A DNA stretch of 20,000 nucleotides from Prorocentrum cordatum (taxonomy: Eukaryota > Sar > Dinophyceae > Prorocentrales > Prorocentraceae), in assembly GCA_963575745.1 (NCBI GenBank), contig CAUYUJ010020761.1:22501-42500 (forward strand), read 5' to 3'. Below the pieces are notes generated by a model that saw only the letters and a list, made by a program, of their open reading frames with translations, was not told where the DNA came from and searched no databases. Shown piece after piece: positions 8,141 through 16,013 of the stretch. Made by a program: the position numbers and the translations under genes. The stretch's first letter is position 1; every line of letters begins with the position of its first letter.

Positions 8141-9935
8141 CGCCGCCAGGGCCGTCGGTGGGGTGCCTTAAAAGCAAGCCACGAAACGCGGTACGTACTG
8201 GGTGGAGCGGATGCATGTGATTACAGCCAATGTGGCCATGGGGACCACCAAAGTATACTGGGTGGCGTGGGCGCATGTGATCACAGCCACTGGGGCCTTG
8301 GGGCCTTCGGTGGAGCTCCCTATGGGACCACGAAACGCTGTACTGGGTGGCGCGGGCGCATGTGATCACAGCCGCTGGGGCCGTCGGTGTGGCTCCCGAT
8401 GGGGCCACGAAACGCTGTACTGGGTGGCGCGGGAGCATATGATCACAGCCACTGAGGCCGGTGGAGTTCCCTATGGGCCTCGAAACGCTGAACTAGGTGG
8501 CGCGGGCGCATGTGATCACAGCCGCTTGGGCCTTCGGTGGAGCTCCCGATGGGGCTACGGAAAGCTGCACTAGGTGGCGCGGGAGCATATGATCACAGCC
8601 ACTGAGGCCGGTGGAGTTCCCTATGGGCCTCGAAACGCTGAACTAGGTGGCGCGGGCGCATATAATCACAGCATCTGGGGCCTTTGGTGGAGCTCCCTAC
8701 AGGGCTACGAAGCGCTAAGCTGGGTGGGCGGACGCATGTGATCACAGCCACTGGGGCCGTCGGTGGAGCTCCCCCTGGGGCCACGAAACGCTGTACTGGG
8801 TGGAGTGGACGCATGTGACCACAGCCACTGAGGCCGTCGGTGGAGCGCCCCGTGGGGCCACGAAGCGCTGAGCTGGGCATCGCGGGTGCATTAGATCACA
8901 GCCACGGAGGCCTCCGGTGGAGTTCTCTATGGGGCCATGAAACGCGGTACGTACTGGGTGGCGCGGACGCATGTGATCACAGCCACTGGGCCCGTCGGTG
9001 GAGCTCCCTATGGGGTCACGACGCGCTGTACGGGGGCGCGGACGCATGTGATCACAGCCACTGGGGCCTTCGGTGGGGCTCCCTATGGGGCCACGAAACG
9101 CTGTACTGGGTGGCGCGGGCGCATGTGATCACAGCCACTGGGGCCGTCGGTGGCTCTCCCTACGGGGCTACGAAACGCTGTAATGGGTGGAGTGGACGAA
9201 TGTGATCACAGCCACTGGGGCCGTCGGTGTAGCTCCCCATGGAGCCACGAAACGCTGTACTGGGGGGCGCAGACGCATGTGGTCACAGCCACTGGGGCCT
9301 TCGCTGGGGCCCCCTATGGGCCCACGAAGCGATGTACTGGGCGGCGCGGGCGCATGTGATCACAGCCACTGGGGCCTCCGCTGGGGCCCCCTATGGGCCC
9401 ACGAAGCGATGTACTGGGTGGCGCGGGCGCATGTGATCACAGCAACTGGGGCCTTTGGTAGAGCTCCCTACAGGGCTACGAAGCGCTGAGCTGGGTGGGC
9501 GGACGCATGTGATCACAGCCACTGGGGCCGTCGGTGGAGCTCCCCCTGGGGCCACGAAACGCTGTACTGGGCGGAGTGGACGCATGTGACCACAGCCACT
9601 GAGGCCGTCGGTGGAGCTCCCCGTGGGGCCACGAAGCGCTGAGCTGGGTGGCGCGGGCGCATGTGATGACAGCCACTGGGGCCGTCGGTGGAGTTCCCTA
9701 TGGGGCCACGAAAAGCTGCACTAGGTGGCGCGGGCGCATGTGATCACAGTCACTGGGCCCAACCCAACTGTACTGGGAGGCGCGGGCGCATATGATCACA
9801 GCCACTGGGGCCTCCGGTGGGGCTCCCCATGGGGCCACGAAGCGCTGCACAAGGTTGCGCGGGCGCATGTGATCACAGCCACTGGGCCCGTCGGTGGAGC
9901 TCCCTATGAGGCCACGAAACGCTGCGCTGGGTTCG
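8135..9935. repeat. Tandem array of ~77-bp units (about 24)
   Basis: Each unit holds GCATGTGATCACAGCCACTG, then GGGGCCGTCGGTGGAGCTCC, then GGGGCCACGAAACGCTGTAC, then TGGGTGGCGCGG. The GCATGTGATC anchor, or a variant, starts at 8213, 8273, 8358, 8435, 8508, 8585, 8658, 8734, 8811, 8888, 8969, 9044, 9121, 9198, 9275, 9352, 9429, 9505, 9582, 9659, 9736, 9788 and 9865, and a partial unit precedes 8213. Most spacings are 77; a few are 52-60, 73-76, 81 or 85. Most frames are open on both strands, but the 77-base period changes frame at each unit, so a protein product is not implied. There are no unique spacers, so it is not a CRISPR array. Confidence 0.95.
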
Positions 9936-9954
9936 CTGAGATGGTGGACATGCG

Positions 9955-10050
9955 GAGGGCAGAGGCAAGGCTGGTGGAGGAGGAAGAGAAGGAGGAGGAG
10001 GAGGAGGAGGAGCAGGAGGAGAGGGAGGAGGAGAAGGAGGAGGATAAGGA
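9955..10050. repeat. (GGA)n tract
   Basis: GGAGGAGG with AGGAAGAGAAGG interruptions. It separates the 77-bp array from the retrocopy-like region. Confidence 0.9.
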
Positions 10051-10459
10051 ACGCAGGGCGCTGTCTCCTCAAAACGAGGACCCAACACCACAGGATGGTT
10101 GGAAAAAAACGAACCACCCAGGAACGGGGCACCCGAGAGGAGGCCCGCATCGGGCCACTGGTACCAAAAAAAACTGACTGCACACCAAGCTGTGGCTTCA
10201 GGACACTCGCAAGCAGGGGCCTCGGGTCGGGGAAAGACACCTCCAGCGAACAGCTCCACAACTCTAAAACTCCAAGCCTTGGCACGCCTAGCTCTGGCAG
10301 CAAGCCGGCGGGGCGCGCGATCCCCGCGCCGAGCCAGGACGTCGCACGCGCAGCATCGATACCAGGTGGACCCGTCCAGGTCCCAACAAATTGCGCTCTC
10401 GGGACTGGCCACCAGGCCATGCTTGCGAAGGCGGACCTGGGACCACCAAACCCCCGACA
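10051..10459. other. No gene recognised
   Basis: Lies downstream, in the minus sense, of the stop that ends the zinc-finger relic. Open frames on the minus strand show no recognisable domain. It could be 3' untranslated or further decayed coding sequence of that relic. Confidence 0.4.
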
Positions 10460-11330
10460 TCAGGGCCCGAAGGGCCCGCTGCTAACTGTCCCTCCAACAG
10501 CTGCACCGCTGGCGCCAGCAGGAGGAGCAGGAGCAGCAGGAGCAGTGGCCGCCTTGGCCTGCTCTGCTTCCAACTGAAGCCGCTGTAGGACTGCGATCCC
10601 GCCCTTGCCCGCATGCGTTTCGACGACGACGGCGGCGGCGAGGCTGGCTTAGACCGCCTTGAGTGGGGCACCGAGCTCGGCCGCCTGGAGGTTGACCAGC
10701 AACTCATCAGTCTGGCCCAGCTCCACCTTGACTGCCTCCATGTTGGTCTTCACGTCTCCGAGCTCGACCTCTATCTCCATATTCTGCAGCTCCAGCGCTG
10801 CGGCCCTCGACTCCATCTTGCCGAGCTTGGTGCGAAAATTCTCCACCTTCCAGCTTGACCTCGACCGCAGCAGCATTCTTCGCCGCCTCCTCGACTGCAG
10901 CGATGGCCGATGCCTCGACCCCTTGAAGCTGATGGAAGCTGAACGCGTCCTTGTACGTCGGCCCAGAGGCCGCCACCGCCGACTTGCCACCGCTTCCGTT
11001 GTTAGCCCACGGAGGCTTGCCACCGAAGCCACTCGAGCTGCCCTTGGGCCCGCTCGAGCCATCCGAGACAGGGAGCTTCGCGATTTTGGCCTCCGAGGAC
11101 GTGATGGTCCTGAGCAAAGTTCTCGCCTGAGTTGGGTACCACTTGCGCCCAATTGTCACGAGATTCACGCTGACTTCCCTGCTTGAGCCCCGCCACCGCC
11201 TTGGCCACAGCCTTGGCACCATGGATTGTGACAATACGTTGCGGTGCCGACTTGCCACACTGGTGGCATGACGCGCGCGACGCCCAGTTGCAATCGCAGC
11301 CACAGTTGCAACTCCAGTGAAGAAGGTGCG
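10460..11330 (-). pseudogene. Retrocopied gene relic: RanBP2-like zinc finger plus helical segment
   Basis: Coding traces run through three minus-strand segments. At 11316-11250 a zinc-finger motif reads WSCNCGCDCNWASRASCHQC, close to the RanBP2 pattern (W, Cys pair, Asn, then C-x2-C). At 11144-10848, in another frame, a Gly/Ser-rich linker leads into GPTYKDAFSFHQLQGVEAS and an Ala/Glu-rich helix. At 10852-10652, in a third frame, a charged heptad-like helix includes MEIEVELGDVKTNMEAVKVE. A TAA at 10651-10649 interrupts, after which the same frame continues (AVLQRLQLEAEQAKAATAPA) to a TGA at 10462-10460. Two frame changes and one stop mark it as broken. Zinc finger plus coiled coil resembles the first reading frame of some dinoflagellate retroelements, but an ordinary gene is possible. 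Spliced-leader relics just upstream suggest it was inserted from a mature message. Confidence 0.6.
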
Positions 11331-11412
11331 GCCCTGGCAATACCTCTGGCGGAGCATCCATCTGCAGCACCCATCTGCGGCAGCTGGCTGCAGAAACACT
11401 GATCGTTCTTAC

Positions 11413-11509
11413 ACAGACATGGGGGGCCACATGCGAACCCTTCCCCTACCCCCCACGATTTCTGAGGGGGAGAGTAGGGGTAGGGTCCGCATGTGGCCTC
11501 CTACAGACA
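11413..11509. mobile_element. MITE-like foldback with 7-bp flanking direct repeats
   Basis: The arms GGCCACATGCG and CGCATGTGGCC lie at 11425-11435 and 11488-11498. Complementarity continues inward through the pyrimidine-rich arm (CCCTTCCCCTACCCC) and its GGGGTAGGG-type partner, leaving a loop of about 11 bases near 11455-11465. ACAGACA occurs immediately outside on both sides, at 11413-11419 and 11503-11509, as expected for a target-site duplication. There is no room for a transposase. The element lies between the spliced-leader relics and the zinc finger, so it probably inserted after the retrocopy formed. An introner-type origin is another possibility, though GT..AG ends are not obvious. 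Confidence 0.65.
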
Positions 11510-11565
11510 GGCCCGCAAGCACGAGCCGCTCTGAAGTACGCGCTGGCAAGCTCATGCCCCAATCG

Positions 11566-11607
11566 CCTGGGCCAGAACGGCTAAGCTTGAGCCAAAATGG
11601 CCACGGA
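11566..11607 (-). other. Dinoflagellate spliced-leader relic, tandem double copy
   Basis: On the minus strand 11607-11586 reads T-CCGTGGCC then ATTTTGGCTCAAG. The conserved leader starts DCCGTAGCC and ends ATTTTGGCTCAAG, so 21 of 22 positions match; position 6 is G instead of A. Directly downstream, 11585-11566 reads CTTAGCCGTTCTGGCCCAGG, matching leader positions 3-22 at 15 of 20, with four of the five differences being transitions. Known biology: the leader is trans-spliced onto dinoflagellate mRNAs, and genomic copies mark reverse-transcribed messages that re-entered the genome. Two in a row imply two rounds. The second copy is less certain than the first. Confidence 0.8.
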
Positions 11608-11702
11608 AGAGGAGGAGGAGGAGGAGGAGGAGGAGGAGGAGGAGGAGGGGGAGGAGGAGGAGGAGGAGGAGGAGGAGGAGGAGGAGGAGGAGGAGGGGGG
11701 AG
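11608..11702. repeat. (GGA)n tract
   Basis: GGAGGAGG with a short GGGGGAGG interruption and a G-run at the right end. It lies between the phosphatase stop codon (11766) and the spliced-leader relic, in the phosphatase 3' flank. Confidence 0.95.
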
Positions 11703-11765
11703 GCAGAAGAGCATGAGGAGAAGGGTGGAGGGAGGGAGGGAGGAGGAGACGAGAGCAGCCAGCGC

Positions 11766-11879
11766 TCACTTCGGCGCCAGGGGCCCGTTCGGCGCGTAGG
11801 CGCCGCTGGGCACGTCCGGGTGCGGCTGGTGATCGAACTGCTTGTAGTCCGGCTTCAGCACCCCGCCGGTGTTGGTCAC
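11766..11879 (-). CDS. PP5-like serine/threonine phosphatase, last exon
   Basis: This exon has 37 codons plus TGA at 11768-11766. It reads VTNTGGVLKPDYKQFDHQPH and then PDVPSGAYAPNGPLAPK. The LKPxYxQF and QPHPxV pieces match the C-terminal end of the PPP catalytic domain of PP5. The family's usual terminal MAYAN-like segment appears as SGAYAPN. The 3' splice site is CTGGCCAG|GTG, the AG|G form common in dinoflagellates. It joins in phase 0 to the exon at 12106-12177. The segment does not contain catalytic residues; it completes the fold behind the active site. The assignment rests on the joined exon order matching the family. Confidence 0.8.
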   Translation of the reverse strand: MTNTGGVLKPDYKQFDHQPHPDVPSGAYAPNGPLAPK

Positions 11880-12105
11880 CTGGCCAGGGGGACTCCCGAC
11901 GCATGGAGAGGATCAGGACAGAGCGATTCCACCACTTTCGGCGCCGGGAGGCCGCCTCCGGGGCCGGGGACCGGCAGAGAGCGATCTGGGATGCAAAAAC
12001 GGCCACGGGGAAAAGAGAGGGCTACAGAAAACACGGCGGAGCAGCAGGGCAAGGTCAGAGAGAAGACCGTGGGAGTGCCGTTCGGCGGCAGGTCGCCACT
12101 GCAAC
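11880..12105 (-). other. Phosphatase intron, 226 bases, GT..AG
   Basis: Starts GTTGCAGTGG after ...AAGGCCGCC and ends CTGGCCAG. Removing it joins GNKAA to VTNTGG in phase 0, which fits the spacing expected in PP5-type enzymes. Confidence 0.7.
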
Positions 12106-12177
12106 GGCGGCCTTGTTGCCTGCCTTGTCGATGTAGTTGGGGGCGCTGAAGACGGTGTGGCAGAACGGCTGCGTCTC
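12106..12177 (-). CDS. PP5-like serine/threonine phosphatase, internal exon
   Basis: A 72-base exon of 24 codons, with FCHTVFSAPNYIDKAGNKAA at its 3' end. SAPNY is the signature loop (the beta12-beta13 region) of PPP phosphatases that lines the active site, and D-x2-GNK-A follows as in PP5. The exon is preceded by CCCGTCAG|GAG and followed by GTTGCA, giving AG|G and GT borders. The PPP family removes phosphate from Ser/Thr using two metal ions, usually in cytosol or nucleus. Both neighbouring exons join in phase 0 without gaps. PP1, PP2A and calcineurin carry different residues after SAPNY, so PP5-like is the best subgroup, but this is from memory. Confidence 0.85.
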
Positions 12178-13428
12178 CTGACGGGAGCGAGCCGACGTCG
12201 GGTCGGCCAGCGCAAGGTCGGAGGGCCGCCGCGCAGCCCTCCCCCAGGCACGGGCCACGAGACGAGGCAGGGCGATCTAATACGAAAGGCAGGCCCGACG
12301 CAGAGCAGAGCAGGGGCACAGCAGAAGCGGGGCAGACCCTGAGCGGAGAGGGCTAGAGCAAGATGGGCAGCTGAAGAAGCGGCTGGCTGAGCGCGGGGAG
12401 ACTGAAAGCGAAGCCTGGCGGACGCTGAGGCGGCACGGAAGGAATAGCGGCGGGAAGCGGAAGCAAAGGGCAAATCAAGCAAGCGCGCCTCAAAGCAGAC
12501 CAGCCCTCTGGGCGTCCTGTGACCCAGGCCTCTCTCAAGAATCTCCTCTCCCCCAGTCTACCCAGTTCCCAGGGGAGGGGGTTACCCCGATTACCCCTCC
12601 CCTCCCCCACGTCGCAACACTTCCCCCAAGCCGAGCCACACGAAGGGGGTGTTTGAATGCCGTTCTGGATGGCCTGACCGATGCCTCCATTGGTCTTTTA
12701 GCGGAAGCTCTTGGCGGCATCCTGGTTACTTCTGGGATCATCTTGGTAAAGGGTGACAGGCCGTCTTATGGCTGTCTCGGGCCCTCTTGGGCCGTCTTGG
12801 AGCACGATACGGCACAACATCGAGCATCACATTTACGTGGTTCCAGCCCGCCGTTTTTGGATTGACGCTCGAAAGTTGCGGGGCCCAACATAACAAACTT
12901 GGCATCACTGATCGACCAATAACAAATAACAACAAGTACATACCGATGGGGCTGTGCACCTGCAACCCTGCTTAGAGTTAAGAACATGTTAAGCTAAGAA
13001 AATGGACTGCGCTCCAAGCGTGTTCTAAAACAGCATCCCAGGTCCAGATATAAGAAACATGTATTGAAAGATACTCCACGAAAACGCCTAGGGTCCAGTC
13101 CAGGTTCGTGATTTTCTTCAGCGAAATCTGGAGTCCATAAAAGTTCATGTATTAAGCAGATGTATGGTGGGTGTATGTGCCTGTCGTTCGGCCAATGTCG
13201 GAGCGCTGTTTTCACATGTCCGAATTTGGAACGACAAGCTCACTCGCGATGGTACTCCAGCGACGCAAACTAGAGGCGCATAGGAGCATCGCAAAGTAAG
13301 AAAGTCTGGTCGTCATGAACGCGGCGCTAAGTCTGCACGAAGACGGCGGCTCTAGAGCCCCCACGACCACTTCGCATCGACCACGAACTCTCGAGCAATT
13401 CATGCGTGGAGGCGCAGATGATGGTCAC

Positions 13429-13605
13429 AAAGTGATGACGCTCCGACGCCCTGACGATGCTGACGCTCCACGGGGGCGGGGGGCGGCGCCCCGAACGCTT
13501 CTGACGCTCCTGGCTCCCTGGAGTGGCAGGAGCGTCAGAGCGTCCAGAGCGTCAGGGACGTCAGGAGCGCCAGGAGCGTCAGGAGCGTCAGAGGCAATAC
13601 TAGGA
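13429..13605. repeat. GACGCTC / GAGCGTC foldback repeat
   Basis: The left half is rich in GACGCTCC and CTGACG words, the right half in AGGAGCGTC repeated at 9-13-base spacing. At the centre TCTGACGCTCCTG (13500-13512) and CAGGAGCGTCAGA (13527-13539) are perfect complements around a 14-base loop. The right half alone carries at least five GCGTCAG or CGTCAGG words between 13532 and 13592. It could fold as one large hairpin with several registers. Confidence 0.8.
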
Positions 13606-13964
13606 GCATCACACAACCAAGTCGGAACTCCATTCCCGCACACGGTTCTTACACAAAAAAACACCCCACCGCACTTTTGGCTCTCCGTGTTGCCAGAACT
13701 CCACACCCGCGTACTCCTCCGACGCAAAGGTGGACACCCTAACACACTTCGTGCGCTGAAAAGAAATACCTAAGATTTCACGTTTTCAGCCACCGTGGCT
13801 TCAGCAAGTAGTGGATTGTCCTAAGGTCCATGCAGTTCTGAGAAATCATGCAATTCTGAAAGGTTTGAGTTCTGAACGGCCCAGACTACGAAATTCCTGC
13901 GCGCTCTTGGGCGCGGCCAAGCGCGGCCAAGCGCTTTCAGGGTGTTCCGCGAAGGCATCCGGGA

Positions 13965-14165
13965 CGGTGCCCCCACCCAGGAGGGCCCCAAAGCGGCCAA
14001 AACAGCCCTGATAACGTCGCAAGAGGGTCCAAGAGGAATTCTATACGGCCCCACAGCTTCCCAAGACTCCCTAGATGGCCCCAAGACGTCCGAAGAAGGC
14101 TCTGAGATACCCCAAGAAAGCCTCAAAAGCCTTCCCAAGAGGGCCCCGAAGGCCAAAGTCAGTAA
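13965..14165. repeat. Decayed Gly/Pro/Lys-type short repeat
   Basis: Words such as CCCAAGA, GAGGGCCCCAAAG and GAGGGTCCAAGAGG recur at irregular short spacing. The plus frame reads as EGPKAAK / EGPRG / LPKRAPK and the minus frame as LGPSW / LGPSRESW. It looks like an old tandem repeat in an intron. Coding is not supported. Confidence 0.4.
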
Positions 14166-14858
14166 CTTCCCTTGGGTTTTTGAAAGATGTTGGCTCTCTC
14201 GCCTTTTCGGCTTTCCGACGCTCCCAGGCGGCCCAAGGGACCCCCCAAGACTAGTCCTGGCCAGCCTGGTCCTGGGCCTGGCATCGGTGAGGTGGTCGGT
14301 TGACGTCGCCCGATCCACGGCTCGGGTTCGTTGTATACGTGCGCACGCCCTCCTCAAAGGACAGAGCCGGGATGACGCCAAGTAGTCCGGATGAGGATAC
14401 TTCGGGAATCTGTGGAAACTGGCGGGTCTGGAGGGTGCATCTGACGCCGCGGCCGTTTCAGAGCACAGAGCACGGCATGAAGCGATGTATCCTCATTCTA
14501 GGCATGCCTGACCTGGCCTGACCACGAAGGCGACCATTGGCGCGCTCGGAGCGAGGACGGCAAGAGTGGTGGCGATGCCCAAGAGTAAGCAGCAGTCCGA
14601 TGCCGACAAAGCGGCCGCTTTCGGGCAGGCGACTCTCGTCCAAAACGGACAACGCCCGCGGAAACACCGACAACCCTGCACGAAATGAACAGGAGCTGGT
14701 GTTGACCTTTGTCCCATTCGTTCCATCCCCACCCCATTCACCCCCCCGAGTATGCACCGATCCAGGGGCCCAGCATGGGCCTGGCCTGGATCGGCGCGTT
14801 GGTGCACAGTTGGCGCCCCCTCGGCCCCCGAGGGGGAAGCACGCCGAATCCCCCCGTC

Positions 14859-15152
14859 CTGGAAGCCCGCCGACTTGGTCTCGTGGGAGCGCAGGATCAG
14901 CTTCAGCCCATTCGCCTCGCAGAATTTCTGGGCGATGTCCGGCCCGAAGGTGTAGACCATCGGCACGCGGCCCGAGGGCCCGTAGCCGTTGGCGCCCTTG
15001 GGGTCGCCCCACAGGAAGTCGATCACCAGCGGAGACTCGAACGGATTCGGCTCCACTACCCGGTCTGTCGCCTCGATCTGGGCCAGAGTCATCTGGCCCC
15101 CCTCGCGGCTCAGGATGCCCGCCGCCTCGTCTGGCGCCTTGGAGAACCAGTC
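14859..15152 (-). CDS. PP5-like serine/threonine phosphatase, exon with metal-ligand His
   Basis: A 98-codon exon after CTCCCCAG|GAC. It reads from DWFSKAPDEA through MTLAQIEATDRV, VIDFLWGDPKGANGYGPSGR, YTFGPDIAQKFCEANGLKL and ILRSHETKSAGFQ. The family counterparts are the TLDDIR-like helix, the D-LLWSDP motif, the FGPD segment and RSHE. The His of RSHE is a conserved metal ligand of PPP enzymes, and the usual Ser in WSDP is Gly here. The order and spacing match PP5 more closely than PP1 or PP2A. Earlier exons with GDxHG, GDxVDRG, GNHE and the HGG motif are not visible between 15153 and 20000, so the gene is either cut by rearrangement or continues past the window through another large intron. 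Confidence 0.85.
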
Positions 15153-15534
15153 CTGGGGAGGGGAGCGCGACGAGTCACTGACGCGTCGCTGGACCCCCTT
15201 ACGGCAGGTTCGCTTCGCGATGGTGTCGGCCCGCGCTGGTTTCTGGCACCGCGCGGCACTTTAAGCCTGGGGTCGCCGCCGTGTTGACGCGACGCACACC
15301 CGACTACCGTGCCTCAGCGGTTCAGGCCAAGAGCCCAGGGCTCTGACGCGGCGCAGAGCACCGGTTTGCTAAAGAAAATGATAGCCAGCGCGAGCCCCAA
15401 AACAGTAAGTTCTTGCACTGTGGATGAGTCAGATATGCTGCGCAAGCAGTGTGGTGCAAGCTGTGTGGTGCAAGATGTGAGTGGTACGAGCTATGCGGTG
15501 GAAGGTATGTGGTGGCACGACTACAGGACGGCAA
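15153..15534. other. No gene recognised; short CTGTGTGGTGCAAG duplication
   Basis: Immediately upstream of the phosphatase exon in the minus sense, so at least partly intron. CTGTGTGGTGCAAG-like words repeat in tandem near 15444-15475. No further phosphatase motif was found. Confidence 0.45.
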
Positions 15535-15825
15535 CGGGCAACAGCGTGGCGATTCCTCGACGGACCCCCCACGCAGCAACGGGAGGCGACGGGCGGCAAC
15601 GGGCCAGATCATTGCGTATCCTCGACGCTGACACCCAGGCGGTAACGGGCGGCAACGGGCCAGCACGTGGCGAATCCTCGACGCTGCTACCCAAGCGGCA
15701 ACTGGCGGCAACAGGCGACAACGGGCCGGTGGCGAATACTCGACGCACGCACCCAAACGGCAACAGGCAGCAACGGGCGGCAACGGACGGCAACGTGACG
15801 AGTCGTCGACGTACCTACCCGATTT
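15535..15825. repeat. Tandem repeat, about five units of ~60 bases
   Basis: GTGGCGAATCCTCGACGC or a close variant occurs near 15548, 15613, 15667, 15729 and 15795, spaced 54-66 bases. CGGCAACGGG decamers fill the rest of each unit, one to three per unit, so two levels of repetition are nested. Confidence 0.8.
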
Positions 15826-15861
15826 CTTTGAAAGGTAAGTAAAAACCCGTAAATGCAAGCT

Positions 15862-15899
15862 CTCTTTGGGGAACCTGGATCTCTTTGGGGAACCTGGAT
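15862..15899. repeat. Perfect 19-bp tandem duplication
   Basis: CTCTTTGGGGAACCTGGAT is present twice, back to back, at 15862-15880 and 15881-15899. It is a perfect copy, so probably recent. Confidence 0.9.
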
Positions 15900-16013
15900 C
15901 GGACGGGGAACTGGAACCAACGAGCCCCCTGGCCAAGCAGGCGGCCAGGGGAATCACCCAGAGCAAATACGCCGCCATGAGACGCACGAGGAGGGCCTGG
16001 CCTACTCCTGGGT

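Larger units (their letters stand above)
12178..14858 (-). other. Large phosphatase intron, ~2.7 kb, and its contents
   Basis: Spans between two exons that join cleanly. At the 5' end no GT lies at the expected phase-0 position; the best fit is ...TTCCAG|GACGGG, a GA donor, with CAG|GAG at the acceptor, so CAGGA is present at both ends. Contents: a small inverted repeat AGGGGAGGGG/CCCCTCCCCT at 12571-12603, a short GGCCGTCTTGG-like tandem at 12762-12800, an AT-richer stretch at 12890-13220 with nothing recognisable, the GACGCTC foldback at 13429-13605, and a decayed CCCAAGA-type repeat at 13965-14165. No other exon is needed to complete the protein between its borders. Confidence 0.6.

Noticed and set aside
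8202-9489. Repetitive secreted or structural protein encoded by the array
   Set aside because: The 77-base period changes frame every unit and open frames exist on both strands. No signal peptide or stable protein repeat results.
8135-9935. CRISPR-like array
   Set aside because: Units are continuous 77-base copies with no unique spacers and no cas genes.
11409-11714. Small protein starting in the leader relic and ending in the foldback
   Set aside because: Its C-terminal half is read through the inserted foldback element, so it is unlikely to be a natural product.
13672-13690. Third spliced-leader relic
   Set aside because: Only the core TTTTGGCT matches. The flanks do not fit the leader.
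13942-14385. Gly/Pro/Lys-rich protein on the plus strand
   Set aside because: The sequence is a decayed short repeat inside the phosphatase intron and lies antisense to that gene.
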